A DNA stretch of 64,000 nt, from NCBI RefSeq assembly GCF_003201775.1, contig NZ_QJJZ01000002.1, positions 1 to 64,000 of the forward strand. The letters are read 5' to 3'. The notes beneath the pieces are model-generated. The model made no database searches and had not been told where the DNA came from. It saw only the letters and a program-made list of their open reading frames with translations. A program made the translations under genes and the position numbers. Below, piece by piece: positions 41,300 through 52,083 of the stretch (positions within the stretch are counted from its first letter, which is position 1; each line of letters opens with the position of its first letter). Source of the DNA: Arenibacter sp. ARW7G5Y1 (GTDB taxonomy: Bacteria > Bacteroidota > Bacteroidia > Flavobacteriales > Flavobacteriaceae).

Positions 41300-44200
41300 A
41301 TGAAAATTAAATTAATTCAGTCCCGGTCGTTCGTCCGAATGCGGGTATTATTCATGATTATGAGAACCTTTATTTTTCTATTGTGCACAACCGTTTTTGG
41401 GATTACAACGGAAAAGTCATTTTCTCAAGAGAAAATAATTATAGACGCCAACAAGGTAGTCTCTGTAGATGAGGTCTTTGATATTATTCAAAACCAGACC
41501 AAGTATCGTTTTTTATATCCAGACGATTTGTTTGCAGATGCTCCTCAAGTGCAATTACAGAAAGGAGTGATTGGAGTAGATGAGCTTTTAAAGCAAAGTT
41601 TATCCAAGAGTGCTGTTGAATTTGAGCTGTCCAGAAAAAATCGTATCGTAATCCGTGAACGGCACATCAATTCCGTGTCAACAGAAGAAGTTTTGCTCCC
41701 ACAGCAATATGAAGTTTCAGGAACAGTGACGGATCAGACGGGTCAACCCTTACCGGGTGCCAATATTGTTGAAAAAGGAACAGCCAACGGGGTAACAGCC
41801 GATTTTGACGGGAATTTTTCAATAGATGTTGCTAATGAAAACGTAACCTTAGTGGTTTCCTACATTGGCTATGCTACAAAAGAAGTTCCCATTAGGGGAG
41901 AGTTCAATCTTAATGTTGTGTTGGAGGAAAGTGCTGCTGGCCTTGAGGAGGTGGTAGTAGTAGGTTATGGTACACAAAGTAAAGATGCATTAACAGGTTC
42001 TGTTGCGCAAATAAAATCGGATGATTTTAATAAAAGACCTTTGACAAATGCAAGTCAAGCCTTGCAGGGTTTAGCTGCTGGAGTACATGTAAGTCAATTA
42101 TCAGGTGAGCCTGGACAAGATGTAACACAAATTACCATAAGGGGTATTTCATCGTTTACAGGAAGTAATTCAGCCTTAGTACTAGTAGACGGTATTGAGG
42201 CTGACCTTAATGCGGTAAATCCTGACGATATAGATACGATTTCGGTTTTAAAAGATGCTTCTGCAACCGCCATTTATGGGTCTCGTGCAGCGAACGGAGT
42301 AATATTGGTAACTACCAAAAGAGGTAAAAAAGGAGAGGGACAACTTAACATTGATATGTACTCTGGATTTCAAACGGCTACAAGATTACCCCAACAAGTC
42401 TCGGATCCCCTGACCTATATAAATGTACATAATATGGCCTTCGAAGTACCAACTACCGGAGACCTCAATGGGCCTATAGGAGCCCCCTTTTTATCGGATG
42501 CGGCTTTAGCACGATATCAGGCATTTTTGGATGAAACCGGTTTTCAAGGAACAGATTGGATAGATGAAGTATTTAATACCGCACCCATAAATAGAATCAA
42601 TGTTAGTGCAAGGGGTGGCTCAGAAAAATCAAATTATTTTGCTTCAGCATCTTACTTGGATCAAGAGGGTATTTCCATAGGGACCGGATCAAAACAAGGT
42701 ACTTTTAGGTTAAATTTAGATTCGCAGATTACTGAAAAAATACAGATAGGTGCCACGGTTACCGGTAATTATAGAGAGAATATTAGACCTAATATCAGTT
42801 CTGGGGGAGGCCAATTATTTTTAGCCATTCGACGACACCCTACAGTACCCGTCCAATTGGATAACGGCGCTTGGACAGGGAATAAATTTGAGCAGGGAGG
42901 ATTTGGAGCAGATTGGGATAATCCAATTGCCATTGCGAACGAAACTAAAAATACGGCTAAAGAGTTGAGAACTCTGGGAAATGTCTATATTCAATACGAG
43001 CCAATTAAAGATTTAAAAATAAAGGGCTTAGCTTCAGGTAATATGACCAATATTGACATTACAGCCGTAAATAATGCATACGACTATTGGCGTGTTAGGG
43101 ATTATTTTGAAGATGGGACTTTTTCACGCGCAGGGGGTAATTTTAATAATAGCTTGAACAAGGAGCATACAACAAGTTTTAATACCCTTCTGCAAACAAC
43201 AATAAACTACGATTTTGATATAAATCAAATTCACTATTTTGAAATTCTTGGAGGATATTCTGAAGAGTTGCAGAGATCAGAATCTTTGAATGCCGGTACT
43301 AGTCAGTATAATCAGCCTGGTATTGAGGTTATCGGCAATTTGAATCCAGAAAATGAAATAGCTGGAGGTAGTGCTAACCATATTGCTTTTAGGTCTTATT
43401 TTGGACGTTTAAATTACGATTTCGAGGGGAAATATTTATTGACCGCAAACTTTAGGGCAGATGCGACTTCTCGTTTTGCTCCAGAAAACCGATGGGGTTA
43501 TTTTCCTTCTTTTTCTGCAGGTTGGATTCTTTCTAAAGAGAATTTTTTTAATACGGACGGGTTAATAAACTTTTTAAAGCTTAGAGGATCTTGGGGTGAG
43601 GTCGGTAATCAAGATACAGGAGGACTTTACCTGTACCAATCCTCAGTTGCACAAAATGCCGGATTAAGTTATGTTTTTGATAATCAGCAAGCACTCGGCG
43701 CCGGACCTACAAGTTTAGCTAATAGGGATGCCATTTGGGAAACTGCTGTTAAAAAAGACATAGCATTGGAAGGACGTCTATTTAAGAATAGATTGAATTT
43801 TAATTTTAATTATTTCTTTGAAACACGTAAAGATCAATTGTTGGGGTTTCCGGTGCCTGGATTGGCTGGGGGTTTGGGAAACCCAGTTGTTAATCTGGCA
43901 GAGGTTGATGCATGGGGCTGGGATTTTGCGCTAGGATATTCCAATAGCGTGGGAGATTTTAATTATAGCGTTAGTGGTAATTTATCCCACGCAGAAAATG
44001 AAGTGATAAAGATAGCCGGAGATGTGGACAGGATTATACGGGGTCCTGTTGGAACCCAACTTGTTGAAGTGGGATATCCTATTGATCAACCTTTTTTAAT
44101 TGTAGCTGATGGTTTGTTTGAATCTCACGAGGAAGCACAGGCGGCGCCAATTACAGATGGTAGAGGTAATCAAACCGCAGGTGATATTAAATATATTGAT

Positions 44201-44770
44201 CAGAATGGTGATGGGGTCATAAGCCAACAAGCAGCAGCAGATGATAAAGTGCCTGTTGGTAAGCCTTATCCTGATCTGGTCTACGGTTTTAATATTGATT
44301 TTAACTACAAAGGAATCGACTTGTCAATTCAGGCTAATGGCGTAGCGGGTGTCGATTATTGGGCTACTTATCATGCAGTTGAGCCATTTTCCTCCCAAGG
44401 AGGTATACCTAAACGTTACCTAGAGGAATCTGTTAGTTTTAATCCTAATGGAACATTGCCTAGAGTGGTATTTCAGGGAGTATATCACGGTAATGAAGGA
44501 TTAAGGTTTCCTTCTACTTTCGATCTTTACCCTGGCGGTTATTTAAGAATTAAAAATATCCAAATTGGATATTCCTTTCCGCAGAGCGTGATTTCCACAA
44601 TTGGGCTATCCAAGTTTAGGATTTATGCAAATGCTCAGAACCCATTTTTGATTACAAATTTGTTTGACGGGATTGACCCAGAAAGACCATTGGGTAATGG
44701 AGGGTCGGTTGATTTTAACCGCATTCCAACTACGAAAATCATTTCCTTAGGATTTAATATTGCACTTTAA
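41300..44770 (+). CDS. SusC-type TonB-dependent transporter with STN signalling domain
   Basis: This 1156-residue protein has a long signal region, then an STN domain (about 45-125: IIIDANKVVSVDEVFDIIQNQ, YRFLYPDDLF, GVDELLKQSL, VEFELSRKNRIVIRE). It continues with a CarboxypepD_reg-like domain (EVSGTVTDQTGQPLPGANIVEKG, DFDGNF), the TonB-box/SusC motif EVVVVGYGTQSKDALTGSV, a plug and a beta-barrel ending GFNIAL. The STN domain identifies a transducer that contacts FecR when it binds ligand. It is followed by susD (14 bases after its stop). It imports an oligosaccharide released from the PUL's substrate. Confidence 0.95.
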   Translation: MKIKLIQSRSFVRMRVLFMIMRTFIFLLCTTVFGITTEKSFSQEKIIIDANKVVSVDEVFDIIQNQTKYRFLYPDDLFADAPQVQLQKGVIGVDELLKQSLSKSAVEFELSRKNRIVIRERHINSVSTEEVLLPQQYEVSGTVTDQTGQPLPGANIVEKGTANGVTADFDGNFSIDVANENVTLVVSYIGYATKEVPIRGEFNLNVVLEESAAGLEEVVVVGYGTQSKDALTGSVAQIKSDDFNKRPLTNASQALQGLAAGVHVSQLSGEPGQDVTQITIRGISSFTGSNSALVLVDGIEADLNAVNPDDIDTISVLKDASATAIYGSRAANGVILVTTKRGKKGEGQLNIDMYSGFQTATRLPQQVSDPLTYINVHNMAFEVPTTGDLNGPIGAPFLSDAALARYQAFLDETGFQGTDWIDEVFNTAPINRINVSARGGSEKSNYFASASYLDQEGISIGTGSKQGTFRLNLDSQITEKIQIGATVTGNYRENIRPNISSGGGQLFLAIRRHPTVPVQLDNGAWTGNKFEQGGFGADWDNPIAIANETKNTAKELRTLGNVYIQYEPIKDLKIKGLASGNMTNIDITAVNNAYDYWRVRDYFEDGTFSRAGGNFNNSLNKEHTTSFNTLLQTTINYDFDINQIHYFEILGGYSEELQRSESLNAGTSQYNQPGIEVIGNLNPENEIAGGSANHIAFRSYFGRLNYDFEGKYLLTANFRADATSRFAPENRWGYFPSFSAGWILSKENFFNTDGLINFLKLRGSWGEVGNQDTGGLYLYQSSVAQNAGLSYVFDNQQALGAGPTSLANRDAIWETAVKKDIALEGRLFKNRLNFNFNYFFETRKDQLLGFPVPGLAGGLGNPVVNLAEVDAWGWDFALGYSNSVGDFNYSVSGNLSHAENEVIKIAGDVDRIIRGPVGTQLVEVGYPIDQPFLIVADGLFESHEEAQAAPITDGRGNQTAGDIKYIDQNGDGVISQQAAADDKVPVGKPYPDLVYGFNIDFNYKGIDLSIQANGVAGVDYWATYHAVEPFSSQGGIPKRYLEESVSFNPNGTLPRVVFQGVYHGNEGLRFPSTFDLYPGGYLRIKNIQIGYSFPQSVISTIGLSKFRIYANAQNPFLITNLFDGIDPERPLGNGGSVDFNRIPTTKIISLGFNIAL

Positions 44771-44783
44771 AAAAGAACACAAG

Positions 44784-46367
44784 ATGAACACAAAGTATAT
44801 ATATAAAACTATATTATTAAACCTTGCAATGGGTTTATTGTTATTGGGTTGTAATAATGATTTTTTAGATAGGAATGATTTAAATGGGCTGGCAGAAGGT
44901 AATTTCTTTAAAACAGAAAGTGATGCTACCCAGGCATTGAATGCTGTTTACGGGGTTTTACAGGAAAACACCTTTGCGCTTTATGCCCCTTTGTTAGGTT
45001 CGGCAACCGATGAGATTGTAAGGGGGCCAGGGAGTCAAGGTTTTTCTGATTTATCAGATGGTACGGAAGCTCCAGGTAATTCTGATACCGCTATCCAAAG
45101 ACGTTGGAACCATTGTTATGAGGGGGTTTTTAGAGCCAACTACTTTATAGAAAATGTCCAGAACGTTGAAATGGATGAGGCATTAAAGAATAAAATGGTG
45201 GCGGAAGCCCGTTTTTTAAGAGGGTTTTTCCATGCCAATCTTGTACCATATTTTGGAGATGTGCCCTTGTTGCTTAATACTGTGTCCATAGACGAGGCAG
45301 TTAATATGGTTAGAACTCCAAAAGCAGATGTTATGGCTTCAGCCATTAGTGATATTCAATTTGGAATCGATAATTTGCCAACAACGGTATCAGAAAATGG
45401 TCGATTGACAAAAGGAGCAGCAGCTGGCTTTTTAGCTCGTGTTCTTTTGAATGAAAAAAATTATGATGCAACTATAAATGTGACGCAAGATATAATAAAT
45501 GGGGTATATGGTTCTTACAGTTTATTTCCAAACTTTTCAACTCTTTTGTATGAGGAGAATGAAGGCAATTCTGAAATATTATTTGATATTCATTTTAGTA
45601 ATGTAGAACCAAGCGTTGGTGAGTCTATTAATTGGCATTCAGTAACGCAGTCTTCAGCTCAAGGTTCTGCTACTTTTAAAGAATTAGTGGACGCTTTTGA
45701 AAGCACTAATGGACTTACGATAGATGATCCCAATAATACCTTATTCGATTCTGCAAATGAATATGCAAATAGGGATCCAAGACTTTGGGCGTCCATTCAA
45801 TATCCAGGTGCAATTTACGGCATTAAGGATAATGATGGTAATTTCGTATATAACAGAGGTGTTTGGCCCGAATGGTTAACTGGCGATTCCAATGATTACC
45901 CTTGGTCCAACCGTTATCACATGAAAAAATATCTAAACCCTTTGACAGATCCTCCTAGACAGGATGGACTTACACTGCCTGATGGTACCAATTTTGTTGT
46001 AGTTCGTTATGCAGATGTTTTGTTAATGTATGCAGAAGCAAAAATAGAATCTGGATCCATAGATCAATCTGTTTTAGATGCTATTAACACTGTGAGGGCA
46101 AGGGCATATGGAACAATTAAAGAAGATACTTCCAATTACCCTGCAATAACAACTATGGATCAATCGGAATTAAGGGTTGTTTTGAGAAGGGAAAGGAGGG
46201 TAGAATTGGCATTTGAAGGATTGCGCTGGTTAGACTTGGTAAGATGGGGTACTCTAAAGGAAGCTAAGGCAGCAGTAGGCAAAGGATGGCAGGCTAATAT
46301 TTGGCCTATACCAGAATCAGAGATAGAACGTGCAAAAGGGCTGACACAAAATGCGCCATGGAACTAA
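44784..46367 (+). CDS. SusD/RagB-family outer-membrane lipoprotein
   Basis: This 527-residue protein, from the ATG at 44784, has lipobox LLLLGC and the N-D-F-L-D-R start. SusD signatures are CYEGVFRANYFIENV and KMVAEARFLRGFFHANLVPYFGDVPLL near residue 130, and RYADVLLMYAEAKIESG and LRRERRVELAFEGLRWLDLVRWG near the C-terminus, ending WPIPESEIERA. A TTG at 44760 gives a longer frame but overlaps susC and is an unlikely start. It is the partner lid of the SusC at 41300. A terminator follows at 46453. Confidence 0.95.
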   Translation: MNTKYIYKTILLNLAMGLLLLGCNNDFLDRNDLNGLAEGNFFKTESDATQALNAVYGVLQENTFALYAPLLGSATDEIVRGPGSQGFSDLSDGTEAPGNSDTAIQRRWNHCYEGVFRANYFIENVQNVEMDEALKNKMVAEARFLRGFFHANLVPYFGDVPLLLNTVSIDEAVNMVRTPKADVMASAISDIQFGIDNLPTTVSENGRLTKGAAAGFLARVLLNEKNYDATINVTQDIINGVYGSYSLFPNFSTLLYEENEGNSEILFDIHFSNVEPSVGESINWHSVTQSSAQGSATFKELVDAFESTNGLTIDDPNNTLFDSANEYANRDPRLWASIQYPGAIYGIKDNDGNFVYNRGVWPEWLTGDSNDYPWSNRYHMKKYLNPLTDPPRQDGLTLPDGTNFVVVRYADVLLMYAEAKIESGSIDQSVLDAINTVRARAYGTIKEDTSNYPAITTMDQSELRVVLRRERRVELAFEGLRWLDLVRWGTLKEAKAAVGKGWQANIWPIPESEIERAKGLTQNAPWN

Positions 46368-46452
46368 TTCATATTCTTTAATCTGATGAAAATATTCAAA
46401 GCTCTGGGTATTAAAAATAGGAACTATACAATATTGTTTAACTAATTTATTC

Positions 46453-46485
46453 AAAAGGGCAGACCAAAGAATCTGCCCTTTTTTT
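46453..46485 (+). terminator. rho-independent terminator after susD
   Basis: AAAAGGGCAGA at 46453-46463 pairs perfectly with TCTGCCCTTTT at 46472-46482, around CCAAAGAA, followed by a T-run. This separates susCD from the sulfatase operon. Confidence 0.85.
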
Positions 46486-46629
46486 ACCTATTATGCTCTT
46501 TTGCATTTCTTTAACATGACCGGATATAGGGGTAACATAGGTAATAATAGATATTTTTCATTTAAAGAGATTTTGTTATAGTCATGAAAATTTCAACATT
46601 TAAGTCTTTAAAGTCATTCGTTCATGCAA

Positions 46630-46653
46630 AAAAGTACCATAAGAGGTACTTTT
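46630..46653. other. second hairpin in the susD-sulfatase gap
   Basis: AAAAGTACC at 46630-46638 pairs perfectly with GGTACTTTT at 46645-46653 around ATAAGA. It could terminate leftward or rightward transcription or belong to the 5' leader of the sulfatase operon. The rest of the 400-base gap is A+T rich and shows no gene. Confidence 0.4.
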
Positions 46654-46771
46654 ACTAGTGGCAGTATCAATATCCTTTGTCGAATTTTAAAAAATTTAAA
46701 AAATGCTTTTTTTGAGAAAAATCTTAGGATTCTTAAAAGCAAATTATACACCTTACTAAAGTATTTCACAC

Positions 46772-48337
46772 ATGAAAAGAGTATTCAATTTTATTACAAT
46801 ACTGTTCGTTTTCTCCCAACCCTCCGTCCATGCGCAAAGAAATAAGGCAACAACCCAAACCCCCAATATCATCTACATCCTTGCAGATGACCTGGGGTAC
46901 GGCGATGTAAAAGCTTTTAACCCCGAAGGTAAAATTGCTACCCCTAACCTGGACGCCATGGCAGCCAATGGCGTTAAGTTTACCGACGCCCATACGTCAT
47001 CGGCGGTATGTACTCCAACTCGATACGGCATACTGACCGGGCGATATAATTGGAGATCTTCCTTAAAGAGCTTTGTGTTGAGTGGTTATTCCAAATCCTT
47101 GATAAAACAAGAACGTACCACCATTGCCGAAATGCTAAAAACACAAGGCTACAATACAGCCTACGTAGGCAAATGGCACTTGGGCTGGGACTGGGATATT
47201 CAGGATCAGAATCCCAACTTAGAGCATAATAAACTTAATGCAAACCCAGAGGTGAACTTTGCCTCTCCTGTCAAAAATGGCCCCGCTACCCATGGGTTCG
47301 ACTATTCCTTTGGTTTTTGTGGTTCCTTGGATATGGCGCCATATGTTTACGTGGAGAATGATATGCCTACTATGGTGCCGACCAAGACTACGGTATCGGT
47401 CGATGAAAAAGGCATTTGGAGAAAAGGACCTACCTCGGACGATTTTGTTCATGCAACCGTGCTTCAGGATCTGACGAATAAGGCCGTGCAGTATATAGAT
47501 GAAAAGTCCAAGGGCAAATCGCCCTTCTTCTTATATTTTCCATTGCCTGCCCCCCACACCCCTATTTTACCTACCACGGAATTTTTAGGCAAGAGCAATA
47601 CCAATATGTACGGCGATTTTGTGATGCAGGTGGATGATGTGGTAGGCCAAATAAGGACCGCCCTTAAAAAACAGGGTATATCCGAAAATACGCTTTTGGT
47701 GTTTACCAGTGACAATGGCTGTTCTCCAAAGGCCGACTTTGAGGAGCTTGCCAAAGTAGATCATGATCCCAGCTATACTTTTAGGGGTACCAAAGCGGAT
47801 ATCTTTGAAGGAGGGCACCACGTACCCTTTATAGTAGAATGGCCTAATAATGCTCCAAAAAATACAAGTACGGACAAAATTATCTGTACCACCGATTTTT
47901 TTGCTACTTGCGCTGAATTAACAGGGTATAAAATTAAAGATACCGAAGCGGAGGACAGTTATAGTATGCTGTCTCTTATAAATGGGGAAAAGGATGAGGA
48001 AATACGTGAATATACCGTACATCATTCCATAAATGGGTCTTTTGCCATCAGACAGGGCTCTTGGAAATTAAGTATTTGTCCCGGATCCGGGGGTTGGAGC
48101 TATCCAAGGCCACAGGACATAAAACAAGAGAATCTGGATTTACCTGCTATGCAGCTATACAATTTGGCGGCCGATATTGGGGAAACAAAAAATTTGATAG
48201 CCCAATTCCCGGAGAAGGCTACCGAGCTTAAGTCGGCCCTTAAAAAAATCATTCTCGATGGGAGAAGTACTCCTGGGGCCAAACAGGAAAATGAAGGTAT
48301 GATGGGCTGGGAACAAATTGAAGGTATTATAAATTAA
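46772..48337 (+). CDS. formylglycine-dependent sulfatase 1 of the PUL
   Basis: This 521-residue S1-family sulfatase has a signal peptide (FNFITILFVFSQPSVHA). The metal ligands are in IIYILADDLGYGD and FTSDNGCS. The active-site motif is C80-T-P-T-R, and the LTGRY extension recognised by formylglycine-generating enzymes follows. GKWHLGW, a histidine motif in LPAPHTPILP, and FRGTKADIFEGGHHVPFIVEWP complete the catalytic set. It is secreted to the periplasm and removes sulfate from an oligosaccharide. The subfamily cannot be assigned by eye. Confidence 0.92.
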   Translation: MKRVFNFITILFVFSQPSVHAQRNKATTQTPNIIYILADDLGYGDVKAFNPEGKIATPNLDAMAANGVKFTDAHTSSAVCTPTRYGILTGRYNWRSSLKSFVLSGYSKSLIKQERTTIAEMLKTQGYNTAYVGKWHLGWDWDIQDQNPNLEHNKLNANPEVNFASPVKNGPATHGFDYSFGFCGSLDMAPYVYVENDMPTMVPTKTTVSVDEKGIWRKGPTSDDFVHATVLQDLTNKAVQYIDEKSKGKSPFFLYFPLPAPHTPILPTTEFLGKSNTNMYGDFVMQVDDVVGQIRTALKKQGISENTLLVFTSDNGCSPKADFEELAKVDHDPSYTFRGTKADIFEGGHHVPFIVEWPNNAPKNTSTDKIICTTDFFATCAELTGYKIKDTEAEDSYSMLSLINGEKDEEIREYTVHHSINGSFAIRQGSWKLSICPGSGGWSYPRPQDIKQENLDLPAMQLYNLAADIGETKNLIAQFPEKATELKSALKKIILDGRSTPGAKQENEGMMGWEQIEGIIN

Positions 48338-48366
48338 ATTTTCAAGAATTCAAACTACACAAATCC

Positions 48367-49956
48367 ATGCGAAGGTTTTATATATCCATTCTCTCTTGTC
48401 TTGCGATATTACATGTTTCTTGTCAAAAACAGGAAAGTAAGGGGCAACCTAATATTGTTTTCATCCTTGCCGATGATTTGGGCTATACAGACCTGAGTTG
48501 TATGGGCAGTACCTACTATGAAACACCCAACATAGACAGGATAGCGGATCAAGGAACTATTTTTACCAACGGATATGCCGCCAGCAGGGTCTGTAGTCCC
48601 TCACGGGCAAGTATAATGTCAGGCAAATTTACTGCTAGACACGATATTACAGTACATATTGGGTCTCCTTCTGGTGAAGCATGGCGAAAAAGGAATCGCT
48701 TTACAAAACTGCTTCCTGCAGAATATACCCATAACCTACCCAAGAAGTATATTACCATGCCCGAAGCGTTGAAACAGCAAGGTTATAAAACTTTTTTTGC
48801 CGGGAAATGGCATTTGGGGGACAAGGGTTCTTGGCCCGAAGATCATGGATTTGATATCAATGTTGGCGGCTGGACGTCTGGAGGGCCAAGGGGAGGTTAT
48901 TTTTCTCCCTATGACAATCCAAAATTGGAAAACCTGAAGGATGGTGATAACCTATCGCACCGCCTTGCAAATGAAACGGTTAAATTCATTCAGGAAAATA
49001 ATCCGCAGAAAACCGGAAAACCCTTTTTTGCCTATCTCTCCTTTTATGCGGTGCATTCGCCCATTCAGACTACTCGTGAAAAATGGAAGAAATACCGGGA
49101 CAAGGCAGTGCAACAAGGAGTGGCGGAAAGCGCCTATAGCATGGGAAATTTTTTGCCCATTCGCCAGGTGCAGGACAACCCAATTTATGCTGGCTTGGTA
49201 GAGCAAATGGATGAGGCTGTTGGGCAGGTGCTTTCTGCCCTCGATGAGTTGGGGCTTGAGGAAAGTACTATTGTTGTGTTTACGTCCGACAATGGAGGGG
49301 TGGCAGCCGGAGATAATTTTTCTACCAGTAACAAACCCTTGCGAGCTGGTAAAGGATATCAGTTTGAAGGTGGTATAAGGGAACCCTATTTTATCAAAAT
49401 CCCTGGTCTATCCAAAGGAGGGGAGAAAATTGACTACCCAGTTTCGGGAACAGATTTTTATCCCACATTTTTGGAGTTGGCTGGTGCCCAACAACTTCCC
49501 AAGGAACATAACGATGGAATTAGCCTTCTCCCTTTGTTTAAAGGGGAACCATTGGCCGAGCGTGCCCTTATCTGGCACTTTCCACACTATGGTAACCAAG
49601 GGGGGGAACCTTCTTCCATTATTCGTCGGGGCAACTGGAAACTCATTCATTACTATGAGGATGGAAGAAAAGAACTCTATAACCTGTCTAAAGACCTTGG
49701 GGAGGCAACGGATCTCGTGGCGGACTATCCTGATAAGGTACAGGAACTTAACATGGAGTTGTTCGACTATCTAACAGAGGTGGGGGCCAAATACGCAAAG
49801 CCCGACCCGGAATATTCTGAAGAGAAGGCTAGGGAATTTTTGCACAAAATGGAATATGAAAAAATGCCCGCACTGGAGAAACAACGGATGGAGATGTTAT
49901 CCAATGATTTTGATCCCAACAACAATTGGTGGGGCAGTATGGTGACCAAAGATTAA
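48367..49956 (+). CDS. formylglycine-dependent sulfatase 2 of the PUL
   Basis: This 529-residue lipoprotein-type S1 sulfatase has lipobox LHVSC (C19), the FILADDLGYTD metal site, and C76-S-P-S-R as formylglycine motif followed by ASIMSGKF. GKWHLGDKGSWPEDHGFD and FTSDNGGVAAGDNF provide further ligands; YAVHSPIQTTREKW fits the substrate-binding loop. Its C-terminal 45 residues (REFLHKMEYEKMP...NNWWGSMVTKD) are duplicated as a pseudogene downstream of the first GH97 gene, evidence of a local duplication. It ends 10 bases before the GH97 gene. Confidence 0.92.
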   Translation: MRRFYISILSCLAILHVSCQKQESKGQPNIVFILADDLGYTDLSCMGSTYYETPNIDRIADQGTIFTNGYAASRVCSPSRASIMSGKFTARHDITVHIGSPSGEAWRKRNRFTKLLPAEYTHNLPKKYITMPEALKQQGYKTFFAGKWHLGDKGSWPEDHGFDINVGGWTSGGPRGGYFSPYDNPKLENLKDGDNLSHRLANETVKFIQENNPQKTGKPFFAYLSFYAVHSPIQTTREKWKKYRDKAVQQGVAESAYSMGNFLPIRQVQDNPIYAGLVEQMDEAVGQVLSALDELGLEESTIVVFTSDNGGVAAGDNFSTSNKPLRAGKGYQFEGGIREPYFIKIPGLSKGGEKIDYPVSGTDFYPTFLELAGAQQLPKEHNDGISLLPLFKGEPLAERALIWHFPHYGNQGGEPSSIIRRGNWKLIHYYEDGRKELYNLSKDLGEATDLVADYPDKVQELNMELFDYLTEVGAKYAKPDPEYSEEKAREFLHKMEYEKMPALEKQRMEMLSNDFDPNNNWWGSMVTKD

Positions 49957-49966
49957 AAATGTAAAA

Positions 49967-51907
49967 ATGAAAATTATAATGATAGTGCGAAGAATCTTCT
50001 TTATTATTGCCTTGCTGACAGGGTTGGTGTCCTGCCAAAAATCCCTTGATAATTTCAACTTAACTTCCCCAGATGATAATATTGACTTGAGAATTTCATT
50101 GATTGATAGTACCCTTACTTATCAGCTTAATTGGTCTGGAAAAGAAATACTTGGAATTTCTGAATTGGAAATATTCACTGAGTCTGCAGTAACTGTATTG
50201 GATTCCCGGATTGTTGAACACGATAGTACATGGACTACTGCGTGGGGGCAGCAAAGTAGCATCCGTGACCATTATAAAGAACTTCAATTGGATTTAAATA
50301 TCGATGGAGTGGGAGGGAAAATGCTGGCGAGGGCCTATAACGAAGGTGTGGCTTTCCGTTTTGTGCTTGCAGATGGTCCAAAACCAAAGGAGGCAGTACT
50401 TAGTTGTTCGTACGCCTTGCCAGATGGGAGTGCCTTTTTTGCGCCTCGGGGTGAACACGAACCTATGGGCCCCCTTAGCCTTAAGGATTTAAACACCTAT
50501 CATTCGGGAGAAATGGATAAGGGTCTAAAAACAACAATTAGTGTGCCTTTACTTGTTGAAACACCAGACCATTTGTATATAGCGCTTTTGGAATCGGACT
50601 TGTATGCAGCAAATGGCTTTAAGTCTATGAATCTTGGAGTTAATTTGGAGGCTGGAAATGTTGAATCTATTAACAAAGTTGAATTAAGTGAGGAAGGTCT
50701 TACTACACCATGGAGGTTAATTCTTTTAGGCAAATCTGCTGGCGATTTAGTCGTAAACACCACTGCTATAAACTTGGCAACCCCATGTCAATTAGAGAAT
50801 ACAGACTGGATAAGACCAGGAAAGTGTTTATGGGATTTCCGTGTAAATGGATATACCGCTCCTGATGGTTTCGTCTATGGTATCAATACAGAAAGTTACC
50901 TTCGTTTTATTGACTATGCGGCTGCTACAAGTATTGAGTATTTTATGATCGATGGTGGATGGTATAGCGGGCATTCTGATGGAGAATTCAAAGTTAAGGA
51001 GGATCTAGATATTGCCAGAGTCATGGATTACGCGAAGGAAAAAAAAGTTGATGTTATTTTATATTATGACAGAAAAAGAGGGGATTTTGGGGACACTCAA
51101 TTATATCCCTATTTTCAATCGCTCGGCGCCAAAGGGATAAAGTATGGATTTATGGGTGATAACCCGGACTTTTCTCGAGGAGCCATTAAGAAAAGTGCTG
51201 AAAGTGAGTTGCTCATCGACTTTCATGATGGGCCAGTTCCTTTTACCGGTATACACAGGACCTTTCCAAACGCAGTCACCCGCGAATATTGTCACGCCCA
51301 ACAAGATTCAAGAAGAGCCTTTACTCCCGAGTCCTTTATTAAAATGGCATTGATTAATGCCATAACGGGTCCATTGGATATGAACAACGGTAATTTTGAT
51401 ATAACGGGGATAAATAGTGGTTTGCGGCATAAAAGCCCGCTTGAAACAAATACTTATTATTCAACAGTGGCCTCTGAAGCCGCCCGAACGCTAGTAATTT
51501 TCAGTGGATTGGTTTGTATTCCTGATGCCCCTGAGGCTTACGAATCCAAGAAAGATCTATTTGAATTTATCCAAAAACAACCTGTAGGGAAATGGAACGA
51601 AACCCGAATTCTTCATTCAAAAATTGGGGAGTACATCACAACTGCCCGACGCCATGGGAAAGATTGGTTTATTGGCAGTGTGTACAACCAACAAGGTGGG
51701 GAATTGGATATTGAGCTCAACTTTCTGGATGCAGGGACGGAGTATAAGGTAACGTATTATGAAGATGCCCCAGAAACCCATTGTAAGACCAATCCAGAAG
51801 CTTACCAAGTGAGGAATGGTAAAGTAAAAAAGGATGATGTAATTAGTGCAATAATGGCCCCTGGTGGGGGACATTGTATGTGGATAAGGCCTGTATGGAG
51901 TGAATAA
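49967..51907 (+). CDS. glycoside hydrolase family 97 enzyme, copy 1
   Basis: This 646-residue lipoprotein (lipobox LVSC) has the GH97 N-domain ([46 protein letters not shown]), the TIM-barrel catalytic domain (about 275-530: [84 protein letters not shown]) and a C-terminal beta domain ([21 protein letters not shown]). Known GH97 members are calcium-dependent alpha-galactosidases or alpha-glucosidases. The position that is Asp in retaining members appears as Gly in GIKYGFMG, so the mechanism cannot be assigned. It follows sulfatase 2 directly. Confidence 0.88.
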   Translation: MKIIMIVRRIFFIIALLTGLVSCQKSLDNFNLTSPDDNIDLRISLIDSTLTYQLNWSGKEILGISELEIFTESAVTVLDSRIVEHDSTWTTAWGQQSSIRDHYKELQLDLNIDGVGGKMLARAYNEGVAFRFVLADGPKPKEAVLSCSYALPDGSAFFAPRGEHEPMGPLSLKDLNTYHSGEMDKGLKTTISVPLLVETPDHLYIALLESDLYAANGFKSMNLGVNLEAGNVESINKVELSEEGLTTPWRLILLGKSAGDLVVNTTAINLATPCQLENTDWIRPGKCLWDFRVNGYTAPDGFVYGINTESYLRFIDYAAATSIEYFMIDGGWYSGHSDGEFKVKEDLDIARVMDYAKEKKVDVILYYDRKRGDFGDTQLYPYFQSLGAKGIKYGFMGDNPDFSRGAIKKSAESELLIDFHDGPVPFTGIHRTFPNAVTREYCHAQQDSRRAFTPESFIKMALINAITGPLDMNNGNFDITGINSGLRHKSPLETNTYYSTVASEAARTLVIFSGLVCIPDAPEAYESKKDLFEFIQKQPVGKWNETRILHSKIGEYITTARRHGKDWFIGSVYNQQGGELDIELNFLDAGTEYKVTYYEDAPETHCKTNPEAYQVRNGKVKKDDVISAIMAPGGGHCMWIRPVWSE

Positions 51908-52083
51908 ACATTAATTAAATGACATTGGTAGATCTGTTTCATATACTTTTGGTTTTGGCTGATATTCCAATTCGTTCCCACTACCATGCCGATGGCGTAA
52001 GTTTTGAACCGATACCTAAAGAAAATAGTATAAGGATAAGATACCCAGTTTTATCAATATCCATATGATCAAATTAGGGAGAA

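Noticed and set aside
44760-44783. TTG start extending the second SusD
   Set aside because: It would overlap susC and place charged residues before the signal peptide; the ATG at 44784 gives a normal lipoprotein signal.
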